Source: Ilumatobacteraceae bacterium (GTDB taxonomy: Bacteria > Actinomycetota > Acidimicrobiia > Acidimicrobiales > Ilumatobacteraceae). Taken from it: a stretch of DNA of 10,817 nucleotides. Position 1 is the first letter of the stretch, and each line of letters starts with the position of its first letter. Below the pieces are notes generated by a model. That model was not told the origin of the DNA and did no database searches. It saw only the letters and a program-made list of their open reading frames with translations. The stretch is from NCBI GenBank assembly GCA_023263465.1, contig JALQWV010000053.1, positions 1 to 10,817 of the forward strand, in the 5' to 3' direction. The position numbers were made by a program, and so were the translations under genes. Positions 1 to 6,930 of the stretch are shown piece after piece.

Positions 1-881
1 GGATTGTCATCTAAGTCCCACACCGTGCATCCGCGGGCTTTGGAAAAATAGGCTGGCCAATGTTCAGGTAAAAACTGATCAGGGCGCTTTGAAAGCAACA
101 TGTTTCCACCAGGTATTACCTGTTGTGCACGCTTCCAAAGCTTTTGACCTGTGTTCATACTTGCGCCTTCATTTCGCTCAATACCTAGGTTGCCAGTAAC
201 GAGGCGCGGATTGGTGGTTATTGCATCAAGAATTTCTGACATTGAGAAGTCGGTACGGGGAGCAAAAAGGCTTGCAATTTCTTGAATTACTTCTAAATCT
301 CGCTGTTCGTCTACGGTCAAACGCAGATGTGACGTATCAATTGAGGCTGTTTTGTTCTTGTGCGTAAATGAGGGGTTGGTTCGAAGACACGGCGTGACGT
401 GTTCGCGCTCAAAAGGCGTAGATGCAATCTCGGCTGACCTCAACAATGCGGTCTTTGTGAATATTTCAATGTCAAAGCCGTCGGCGAAAGTGGGTGGATC
501 GGTGTTGGACATGTAATCGATGTTTGACGAGACAAAATCTTCAAGCATTTCGTCTACTAACTGTGGATCGACAAACGGGCAATCACCGGTGATCCGGATC
601 ACGACATCCGCATCAGTTATATGTGCGGCATCTACGTAGCGCTGAAGCACATCATTTTCAGAGCCACGAACAACCTGGTAGCCCATGTTTTCAACGACAA
701 CAGCAAGGTGATCGTTGACTTCGCTTGTGGATGTAGCCAAAACGATTTGAGAAACTTGCTTCGACTTTGATAATCGGCGGAGCAGAAATTCAATCAGTGG
801 AATATCACCAATAGGAGCCAAGACTTTATTGGGTAAACGCGTAGATCCGAGGCGTGCTTGAACTACTGCAACGATTTTCAT
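1..881 (-). CDS. SpsF-like cytidylyltransferase fused to class III (HemL-like) aminotransferase, 3' partial
   Basis: The gene starts at ATG 881 and stays open to the left edge (293 full codons seen), so the C-terminus is missing. Residues 1-230 are a SpsF-type nucleotidyltransferase: an N-terminal VVQARLGSTRLPNKVL motif (residues 6-21), the acidic RITGDCPFVDP motif (96-106) and a DGFDIEIF segment. Such proteins are thought to make CMP-activated surface sugars. From about residue 242 the sequence changes to the opening of a glutamate-1-semialdehyde-aminomutase-like, PLP-dependent class III aminotransferase (LWKRAQQVIPGGN at 248-260, then GCTVWDLDDN at 284-293). The PLP lysine would lie outside the window. 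The ATG overlaps the stop of the upstream aldo/keto reductase by 4 nt (ATGA), with a weak TGGAA Shine-Dalgarno. Fusions of this kind occur in nonulosonate and related glycan clusters; the exact substrate is not known. Seen: both domain signatures. Inferred: a role in making or modifying an amino sugar acid. Confidence 0.85.
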   Translation of the reverse strand, partial: MKIVAVVQARLGSTRLPNKVLAPIGDIPLIEFLLRRLSKSKQVSQIVLATSTSEVNDHLAVVVENMGYQVVRGSENDVLQRYVDAAHITDADVVIRITGDCPFVDPQLVDEMLEDFVSSNIDYMSNTDPPTFADGFDIEIFTKTALLRSAEIASTPFEREHVTPCLRTNPSFTHKNKTASIDTSHLRLTVDEQRDLEVIQEIASLFAPRTDFSMSEILDAITTNPRLVTGNLGIERNEGASMNTGQKLWKRAQQVIPGGNMLLSKRPDQFLPEHWPAYFSKARGCTVWDLDDN

Positions 882-1741
882 GCAGCGTTCCAATATCGTG
901 GGTCGATGAGTTGCTCAACTGATGACTGCAAATCTGCTGGTGCTTCCAAAACAGAGTTTGGAATTGAGTTCATGATTTCATTAAGTGATTCTGCGCTTGT
1001 AGTTCCTATCACCAATTTGGCAATTCCTGGTTGTTGGAGGGCAAATCCGATACAACATGCCATCGCGGTTACTCCAGAGGAGCGTACCCATTCATCAAAT
1101 AGTGCGAAATGCTCAGACCACGGCTCAAATCTGTGAGGGCGATTTTTAGGGTTTGCGATGAGAACACCTTGAAGAAACACTGACCGAGCGTGCACTTCTA
1201 TGTTGAGTGCCGAGAGCTGGTCGGTAACACCAAGAATTCTGCGATCGAACACATTTAATGGCGCTTGAACAACCTGAATATCAAATGTGCCAATGATTCC
1301 CTCAAGATCATCTGGAGAGTAGATCGATACTCCAAACCGGTGGATCATTTTTTTGCTTATTAACGATCCAATAGCTGCGTAGAGTTTGGCACCTTGGGCG
1401 CCAGTCAGGTCTTGTGGGTGATGCAGCAAAAGGGCATCGAGTGAACTGCTTTTCAAGCGAGAAAGAGAACCTTGGACTTGTGTAAGCACCCACTCTGAAA
1501 CGTTTGAAATGTCCTCCGGTAGTGGTGGCAATTTTGAAATGATCTTGAATCGGTTCTGGGATGTTTCTCCGATAATTGACTCCGATTGACCATAGGCAAT
1601 TGCAGTGTCAATTGAATCAATTCCATGATTAACCGCCGTGTCAAGAATGCGTGCAACCTCTTCGCGACTGAGTGTCTCTCCACCATTCAAAATTCCATAT
1701 GGGAGACCAAGTTGAGCTCCACCGAGCACAATTCGATTCAT
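878..1741 (-). CDS. aldo/keto reductase
   Basis: This is a 287-residue NAD(P)H-dependent aldo/keto reductase, a (beta/alpha)8-barrel enzyme. The family's catalytic tetrad can be assigned: D45 and Y50 in DTAIAYGQSE, K70 in IISKLPP, and H107 in LLLHHP. The N-terminus (LGGAQLGLPYGI, residues 6-17) matches the short AKR subgroup common in surface-polysaccharide clusters. The C-terminal IGTTSAESLNE segment resembles the cofactor-phosphate loop of the family. It follows the pseC-type gene by 12 nt, where a GAGGG lies close to the ATG, and overlaps the SpsF fusion by 4 nt. Its position suggests that it reduces a keto or aldehyde intermediate of the sugar made by this operon. That role is inference, because AKR substrates cannot be read from sequence. 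Confidence 0.9.
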   Translation of the reverse strand: MNRIVLGGAQLGLPYGILNGGETLSREEVARILDTAVNHGIDSIDTAIAYGQSESIIGETSQNRFKIISKLPPLPEDISNVSEWVLTQVQGSLSRLKSSSLDALLLHHPQDLTGAQGAKLYAAIGSLISKKMIHRFGVSIYSPDDLEGIIGTFDIQVVQAPLNVFDRRILGVTDQLSALNIEVHARSVFLQGVLIANPKNRPHRFEPWSEHFALFDEWVRSSGVTAMACCIGFALQQPGIAKLVIGTTSAESLNEIMNSIPNSVLEAPADLQSSVEQLIDPRYWNAA

Positions 1742-1753
1742 TAGCCCTCAACC

Positions 1754-2920
1754 CTATTGGGTTGACAGCACATTCAAAAGGCTTGAAATCACCGTATTTT
1801 GATTGGTTTCAGAAAGATCCGCATACATCGGGATACTGAAAGCCTGTTCGTAAAAACGCTCTGCATTTGGGAATGTTTTTGGATCAAATCCCATCCTCGC
1901 AAAATAGGGCTGGCGATAGATCGGGATGTAGTGAAGGTTAAGCAGTACGCCCGAATCCTTCATTTTTTGAAACAGTTGAACCCGAGAGATTTTCAATGTC
2001 TTAAAGTTGCATCGCCCAATGTATAGGTGAAACGCCGATACGCAGCTTGGATCAATGTGTGGAGCCGCAACTTGTGTAGAGGCAAATGCTTCGTTGTAGC
2101 GAGTAGCAATTGCATTTCGCTGATGAATGAATGAATCGATGCGTTGTAGCTGACTAAGGCCTAGGGCTGCAGCAATATCGGTCAATCGATAGTTCAGTCC
2201 AAGTTCTTGCTGTTCGTAATACCAGGGGCCATCGTTGCCAAATTCAAACTCAGATTCATCACGTGTAATTCCGTGGCTACGTAGCATGCGCATTTTGTGA
2301 GCCAAGTCTTCGTCCTGAGTGGTAGCCATGCCACCTTCCCCAGACGTAATGATCTTTACAGGGTGAAAACTGAAGATGGTGATATCGCTATATGCGCAGT
2401 CACCAATTTTTTGTGAGTTGTACGACCCGCCGATGGCATGGGATGCATCTTCAATGACTTTGATGCCGTATTGCTGTGCGAGGAAACCAATTGATTGCAT
2501 GTCGCAGGATTGTCCGCACATGTGAACGGGGATAATCACTTTTGGCAACCTGTTTGATTTCTGAGCAAGTTCAAGTTTGGCTGCAAGTGCAACGGGACTC
2601 ATATTGAAAGTTTCACTGTCAATATCAACGAAGTCGATTTCCGCACCGCAATACAAAGCACAGTTGGCACTTGCCACAAATGAGATGGGTGAAGTCCACA
2701 CCAAGTCTCCATCCGTCACCCCCAATGCGAGACATGCAATATGGAGCATGGACGTTGCACTGTTTCCGGCAATTGCATGTTTGGCACCAACAAGATTGGC
2801 TACTGCCTCTTCAAATGCCGGAACTACCGGACCTTGAGTCAGAAAGTCAGAACGTAGAACCTCGGAGACAGCATCAATGTCCTGTTTGCTAATGGATTGA
2901 CGTGCGTAGGGAATCACCAT
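1754..2920 (-). CDS. pseC: PseC-type UDP-4-amino-4,6-dideoxy-N-acetyl-beta-L-altrosamine transaminase
   Basis: This is a DegT/DnrJ/EryC1/StrS-family PLP aminotransferase of 388 residues, a normal length. The start at ATG 2920 (MVIPYARQSI) is chosen because family members begin with this IPYxRQ segment and it lies 4 nt after the pseB stop. The longer open frame to 3028 would add 36 unrelated residues inside pseB. PseC-like motifs include GNSATSMLHIACLALG (52-67), WTSPISFVASANCALYCGA (75-93), the cofactor-binding EDASHAIGG (157-165) with D158 facing the pyridine nitrogen, and the Schiff-base lysine K189 in FHPVKIITSGEGG. In the known pathway PseC transfers an amino group from glutamate to C4 of the PseB product, giving UDP-4-amino-4,6-dideoxy-L-AltNAc, the second step of pseudaminic acid synthesis. 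A related 4-amino sugar is possible, but the PseB neighbour supports this call. Confidence 0.9.
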   Translation of the reverse strand: MVIPYARQSISKQDIDAVSEVLRSDFLTQGPVVPAFEEAVANLVGAKHAIAGNSATSMLHIACLALGVTDGDLVWTSPISFVASANCALYCGAEIDFVDIDSETFNMSPVALAAKLELAQKSNRLPKVIIPVHMCGQSCDMQSIGFLAQQYGIKVIEDASHAIGGSYNSQKIGDCAYSDITIFSFHPVKIITSGEGGMATTQDEDLAHKMRMLRSHGITRDESEFEFGNDGPWYYEQQELGLNYRLTDIAAALGLSQLQRIDSFIHQRNAIATRYNEAFASTQVAAPHIDPSCVSAFHLYIGRCNFKTLKISRVQLFQKMKDSGVLLNLHYIPIYRQPYFARMGFDPKTFPNAERFYEQAFSIPMYADLSETNQNTVISSLLNVLSTQ

Positions 2921-2924
2921 GTTG

Positions 2925-3923
2925 TTAGAACGAACCGATTTTCTCTTTATTTGCTCTAATCCATTGCTGTAGTTCTTCAACAGACATCCAATCAGAGTTG
3001 TTGTCCGATGAGTAGTCAAAACCTTCACCTACGGGCACACCATCGCCGATTCGTCCAGCATCTGAGCTCCAGTTATGGATGGCAGGAAGAATTTTGAAGT
3101 AATCACCATAGGAGTATGTATGAGGCGCATCGTCTGGGCTGATCATTTGCTCGTGTAACTTTTCCCCTGGACGAATACCAACAATGTCATGTTTGGCATT
3201 CGGAACCACTGCGCGAGCTACGTCAGTGATTTTCATTGATGGAATTTTCTTGACGTATATTTCGCCACCACTCATATCGTTGAAGGCTTTCCACACCAGT
3301 TCGACACCCTGTTCAAGGGTGATCATGAATCGCGTCATGCGCTCATCGGTGATTGGCACGGATGGCTTGTCAGCAATTGACATGAGAAACGGAATGATGG
3401 AACCACGTGAACCCATTACGTTGCCATAACGCACCACAGCAAAACGCGTGTCATCCTTACCTGCGTACGAGTTTCCAGCGACAAACAGTTTGTCGGAGGT
3501 GAGTTTTGTTGCACCGTATAAGTTAATTGGGCTACTGGCCTTATCGGTTGACAGTGCAACGACGCGCTTTACACCATGGTCAATACATGCATCAATGAGG
3601 TTCATTGCGCCAATCACATTGGTCTTCACGCACTCAAATGGGTTGTACTCAGCAGTTGGAACAATCTTGGTAGCGGCAGCATGTACGACATAATCGATGC
3701 CTTTGAGAGCTCGCGACAACCTTTCCTTGTCGCGCACATCTCCAACAAAAAAACGAACCCGCTCGTCATTTGCGTAGTCTTTTGCCATTTCCCAATGCTT
3801 CATTTCATCGCGCGAGAAAATCACCAGTCGACGTGGGTTGTATTTCTGCAGGGTCATTGGAACGAAGGTATGCCCAAACGAACCTGTGCCACCGGTGATC
3901 AGAATGGAAGAACCGCTAAGCAC
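2925..3923 (-). CDS. pseB: PseB-type UDP-N-acetylglucosamine 4,6-dehydratase (inverting)
   Basis: This is a short-chain dehydrogenase/reductase of 332 residues, the usual PseB length. It has the Rossmann motif TGGTGSFG (10-17), the acidic GDVRD (61-65), K86 in ATKIVP, the catalytic STDKASSPINLYGATK (125-140) with D127, K128, Y136 and K140, and RYGNVMGSRGS. PseB removes water from UDP-GlcNAc and inverts C5, the first step towards pseudaminic acid. The ATKIVP segment differs slightly from the ALKQVP that I recall as common in the family. The GTG start is well supported: a GAGGTGA Shine-Dalgarno lies 6 nt upstream. The first 8 nt overlap the end of the glycosyltransferase-like gene, and the pseC-type gene follows after 4 nt. 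A CapD/FlaA1-like dehydratase from another pathway is the main alternative, made unlikely by the adjacent PseC. Confidence 0.92.
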   Translation of the reverse strand: MLSGSSILITGGTGSFGHTFVPMTLQKYNPRRLVIFSRDEMKHWEMAKDYANDERVRFFVGDVRDKERLSRALKGIDYVVHAAATKIVPTAEYNPFECVKTNVIGAMNLIDACIDHGVKRVVALSTDKASSPINLYGATKLTSDKLFVAGNSYAGKDDTRFAVVRYGNVMGSRGSIIPFLMSIADKPSVPITDERMTRFMITLEQGVELVWKAFNDMSGGEIYVKKIPSMKITDVARAVVPNAKHDIVGIRPGEKLHEQMISPDDAPHTYSYGDYFKILPAIHNWSSDAGRIGDGVPVGEGFDYSSDNNSDWMSVEELQQWIRANKEKIGSF

Positions 3924-5106
3924 GTTGTGTCACCTCGTTCTTCGTTGGGATGCCCTCGCTTCGGAGCATCTGGATGAATGCAGTATTTCCTGGCTGATAC
4001 GCCATTAACAACTCATTGTATGGGCTAATGGCAGAAGCCCATTGCGCATCAGACATCGATTGAACAGACCCAATTATTCGCTCAAACTCAGAATCATTTG
4101 CCTTATTCGTCCAGAAAGGACCTGACGAACCAAGATCAAGAGGGAAACCAAAATCGGTGTCACATACGTCTTGTAAAAGGGCATCGTTTGACGCATCAAT
4201 CCGTCCAGACAAAAATGCAACCCTGTTTCCTCGAGCAAGAAATTCATATCCGATCGTGCTGTCTGCTGTAACCACAAGCGATGCTGAATTACAAAACTCA
4301 TACGTTGATGTTTCAGAAGTTCGTGGGATGAATTGGATTTTGCGCGGACTGGCTGCAGAGGTAAAGAACTCGCATTCAAATGGGCTTGAATCAGTCCGTT
4401 TACCAAGCACTGCAAATGATTGGTTTGTCTGTTGTGAATGTGCAGCTAAAAAACGAACAATTTTTTGTTCAATAGCATAAAAATTTTCAGCAGAGATTGA
4501 TTTGTTACCAAAATAAAATTTCACTTTTGAATTCGGAATCATAAATGGTGCGTGTTGTGAAACATACACGATGTCAAAATGTTCTGTCCGTTTAATTTGG
4601 TTGCCAATCAGATTGTTTTTCAAAGATCCTGTAACTACCGGCTTGGTTTGAATGTATTGTGTGTACTGATCTGCTGACATGGTTCCCAAAACACAAATAG
4701 CATGTGCAGAGAGTTTCTGTTTTGCTGATTCATTTCTTAACTGATCAAAGAATCCGGACCCGAGTTGATTTGCGTAATTTGCTCTGTGGCCATTTTGAAT
4801 GGCTATGAATTTAATTTCGGGGAAAATTGCAGCGAGTTTGTAGAATTCAACATTGTTATCAAGAAAAGTAAATACAAAGCTAGGTCTGAACGTCTTAATA
4901 TAGGTAACGGTGTAGTCAAAAAGGGATTTTTTTCCTGAGACAAGCATTCGCAAAAGCACGAACACGTTTATTCTTTCAAGATCAATTATGGAAATCTCGT
5001 GCTTTGGTATGTACTCGGCAAGGGTACCTATTCCTGAAGAATCAGCGATGGCAACTTTTTGATCCCTAGGTAAAGCGAATGAGAATTTAAACTTAGGCAT
5101 TGGCAT
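3916..5106 (-). CDS. putative GT-B-like surface carbohydrate biosynthesis protein, possible nonulosonate transferase
   Basis: This 396-residue protein has no signal peptide and I do not recognise it with certainty. The pattern of short hydrophobic strands and loops resembles GT-B-fold glycosyltransferases and proteins annotated as surface carbohydrate biosynthesis. Visible segments are FTFLDNN (79-85), AIQNGHRANY (102-111), GSLKNNL (160-166), VLGKR (233-237) and a C-terminal VVTADSTIGYEFLARGNRV (278-296). The last one resembles the S/T-x-x-x-E plus RG loop that binds nucleotide donors in capsule and teichoic-acid type GT-B enzymes. It starts at ATG 5106 (or 5100), overlaps the CMP-sugar synthetase by 14 nt and overlaps pseB by 8 nt. 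The DNA, especially around 4440-4560, looks more AT-rich than its neighbours. Its position immediately after the CMP-sugar synthetase makes a CMP-nonulosonate transferase an attractive but unproven role. A kinase or polysaccharide-processing enzyme is not excluded. Confidence 0.6.
   Translation of the reverse strand: MPMPKFKFSFALPRDQKVAIADSSGIGTLAEYIPKHEISIIDLERINVFVLLRMLVSGKKSLFDYTVTYIKTFRPSFVFTFLDNNVEFYKLAAIFPEIKFIAIQNGHRANYANQLGSGFFDQLRNESAKQKLSAHAICVLGTMSADQYTQYIQTKPVVTGSLKNNLIGNQIKRTEHFDIVYVSQHAPFMIPNSKVKFYFGNKSISAENFYAIEQKIVRFLAAHSQQTNQSFAVLGKRTDSSPFECEFFTSAASPRKIQFIPRTSETSTYEFCNSASLVVTADSTIGYEFLARGNRVAFLSGRIDASNDALLQDVCDTDFGFPLDLGSSGPFWTNKANDSEFERIIGSVQSMSDAQWASAISPYNELLMAYQPGNTAFIQMLRSEGIPTKNEVTQRA
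3930..3936 (-). promoter_or_regulatory. Shine-Dalgarno site that fixes the GTG start of pseB
   Basis: On the minus strand the sequence reads GAGGTGA, six nucleotides (CACAAC) before GTG 3923. It is a near-consensus ribosome binding site and lies inside the 3' end of the preceding gene. It justifies the non-ATG start of pseB and suggests reinitiation across the 8-nt overlap. Confidence 0.75.
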
Positions 5107-5782
5107 TGCGTGCTACTCGGCGAACAGCTTCCAAGTCGGCAAGATTGTCTACATCAATAGCTTCGTCACTGCTCACCTCAATCCAGCGCACGGGGCTGAT
5201 GAATAAAGAATTGTTGTCGAGAAAATCTTGCACACCCACTACATAAATGCTTCCACTTTGGCGATAGGCCTTTGGGAGTTCTTGTCGCGAGCGGGAGAGA
5301 TCGTCAATGGTTCGCACCGGTTCGACGGTTGAGCCTGTGGCGATCAAGGTTTTGTAAGGGTGATGCTCTGCTTCAATCACCCCGAAGACGCTGCCCGCAC
5401 TGCCGTTTTCGGCGAAAATCCGAATGGCGTCGCTGATTGTTGAGGGTCTGCGCAGTGGCGAAGTGGGTTGCAGCAGAACCAAAGTTTCAGGAATCTGATG
5501 ATCTTGTGAAAATGCGTGTAGAGCGTGTGAGATCGCGTCTTCAATATCAGCTGAGTCGGTTGCCAAATGAGCGGGACGATTGACTGCAATGGCACCAGCT
5601 TTTGCTGCTTCATCGAGGATGGTTTGATTATCGCTGGACACGACAACAAAGTCGACCACACCTGACTGGAGAGCGGATTCAATTGCTCTTGTGACAAGCG
5701 ACTTTCCGTTTACCTCAGCAAGATTTTTGTTTGGAATACCCTTGGACCCACCTCGTGCGGGAATGATGGCGATGCAGGTCAT
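5093..5782 (-). CDS. neuA: CMP-nonulosonate cytidylyltransferase (NeuA/LegF/PseF family)
   Basis: This is a 229-residue cytidylyltransferase that activates a nine-carbon sugar acid with CTP to give the CMP-sugar used by glycosyltransferases. Family motifs are clear: the CTP-binding ARGGSKGIPNKN (9-20), SSD (49-51), LLQPTSPLR (103-111), the YRQSGSIY segment (173-180) and the metal-binding IDVDNLAD (209-216). The KGIPNKN form of the first motif looks more like sialic or legionaminic acid enzymes than PseF, but substrate cannot be decided by eye. The ATG at 5782 shares one base with the neuC-type stop (TAATG), and an AAAGGA Shine-Dalgarno lies 9 nt upstream. Its 3' end overlaps the glycosyltransferase-like gene by 14 nt. 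It directly follows neuB- and neuC-type genes, which supports activation of the acid they make. Confidence 0.92.
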   Translation of the reverse strand: MTCIAIIPARGGSKGIPNKNLAEVNGKSLVTRAIESALQSGVVDFVVVSSDNQTILDEAAKAGAIAVNRPAHLATDSADIEDAISHALHAFSQDHQIPETLVLLQPTSPLRRPSTISDAIRIFAENGSAGSVFGVIEAEHHPYKTLIATGSTVEPVRTIDDLSRSRQELPKAYRQSGSIYVVGVQDFLDNNSLFISPVRWIEVSSDEAIDVDNLADLEAVRRVARNANA

Positions 5783-6930
5783 TACATCACGTCCTTTAAA
5801 TCAACAAACACCTTGTCTACACGTGCTTCAAAGAGAACACCTGAACGAAGTAACTCGGTAAAACGTTCGGTTGATTTACCGTCTCCAAATTCTTGGTCTG
5901 AATTCGTCCGCTCTTGATATTTAGCGCGTTGAATAGCTGCGACGATTTCCTTCGCCTGTGCTAGAACTTGCGAAATTGAAGCACTGTCATGACGTCCACG
6001 TTGACGGTCACCGACATCAATACTTGGGATTCCGTATAAGGGTGCTTCTCTAATTCCCGCACTTGAGTTTCCGACGATTCCCCTTGCATTTTTGAGTAAC
6101 ACAAGGAAGTGTTCAAACCTCAATGATTCAAATTGCCTAAATCTCTGACTGTGCTCAGACAATCGTTTGTACTCATCAATGATTTGCTCAAAACCTGTGT
6201 CGTTGTTGGGATGAATAACAATGAAGTTTTCACCTGAATCAATTAAGCCGTTGACAAACTCCGTCGCAGCGATTGCGCTTGCGACAAGGTCGGTAGTTAC
6301 CGGGTGAAAGATTGCAATGAAGTAAGAATCAAATTCAATTTCATATCGTGATTTCGCTTCCGCGAGTGTAGGAAGCGCCGGTGAGAGCATGATGTCAAGG
6401 TCGGGTGAGCCAATGATGTGAATGCTGTTGTTGTCTTCTCCTAACTGGAGCAGACGTTTTTTGGCTTCTTCATTAGCCACTAAGTGGATATGGGAAAGTT
6501 TGCTCACCGCATGTCGAATGACGCCATCAATTGTTCCTGAAAGCTCACCGCCTTCGATATGCGCTACACGTGTATTGCTGAGTGCCCCAGAAATTGCTCC
6601 AGCTAATGCCTCTGGTCGGTCCCCATGGACAATGAGCAGATCTGGTTGATTTTCTTGAATGAAAAGTGAAAGCCCCTTGATGGTATTAGCGACAACTACA
6701 TCCATTGGGTCGCCAACGACTTGGTTTTCAAACGGAATAATTGAAACACCATCAGGAAGTGTTCGTTGAACTTCAAGAATGGTTGAGCCGAATCGCGCCA
6801 ACATGTGCATTCCGGTTGCAAAAACCGAAACTTTGAACCCCTCAGCGTAGGCAGCAAGAATCAAAGGTTTGATTTTTCCGTAGTCAGCTCGAGTTCCAGT
6901 AAGGAATACGACGTGTTTACTAACTGACAT
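5782..6930 (-). CDS. neuC: UDP-N-acetylglucosamine 2-epimerase, hydrolysing (NeuC/LegG family)
   Basis: This is a 382-residue cytosolic GT-B-fold epimerase of the hydrolysing kind. It releases UDP while inverting C2 of a UDP-HexNAc, giving the free ManNAc-type sugar used by the NeuB-type synthase. Motifs seen: LTGTRADYG (10-18), VHGDRPEALAGA (101-112), HIEGGELSGTIDGVIRHAVSKL (124-145; E126, E129 and H140 are typical active-site positions), GSPDLD (174-179), FHPVTTD (208-214), GNSSAGIREAP (287-297) and GDRQRGR (307-313). These are the features of NeuC and LegG, not of the non-hydrolysing WecB type. The ATG at 6930 overlaps the synthase gene by 11 nt, and the stop overlaps the cytidylyltransferase start by 1 nt. 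Whether it uses UDP-GlcNAc (sialic acid) or UDP-2,4-diacetamido-trideoxy sugar (legionaminic acid) is open, as no legB/legC/legH homologue of the classic kind is in the window. Confidence 0.92.
   Translation of the reverse strand: MSVSKHVVFLTGTRADYGKIKPLILAAYAEGFKVSVFATGMHMLARFGSTILEVQRTLPDGVSIIPFENQVVGDPMDVVVANTIKGLSLFIQENQPDLLIVHGDRPEALAGAISGALSNTRVAHIEGGELSGTIDGVIRHAVSKLSHIHLVANEEAKKRLLQLGEDNNSIHIIGSPDLDIMLSPALPTLAEAKSRYEIEFDSYFIAIFHPVTTDLVASAIAATEFVNGLIDSGENFIVIHPNNDTGFEQIIDEYKRLSEHSQRFRQFESLRFEHFLVLLKNARGIVGNSSAGIREAPLYGIPSIDVGDRQRGRHDSASISQVLAQAKEIVAAIQRAKYQERTNSDQEFGDGKSTERFTELLRSGVLFEARVDKVFVDLKDVM

Noticed and set aside
2921..3028. 36-residue N-terminal extension of the pseC-type gene
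   Set aside because: It lies within the pseB coding region and has no family similarity; the conserved IPYxRQ N-terminus starts right at ATG 2920.
3576..3977. 133-residue plus-strand open frame opposite pseB
   Set aside because: It is fully antisense to well-conserved pseB and its overlap with the next gene, with no domain features.
4455..4470. GAACAA-TTTT-TTGTTC hairpin
   Set aside because: A 6-bp AT-rich stem inside a coding region with no G/C-rich stem; most likely chance.
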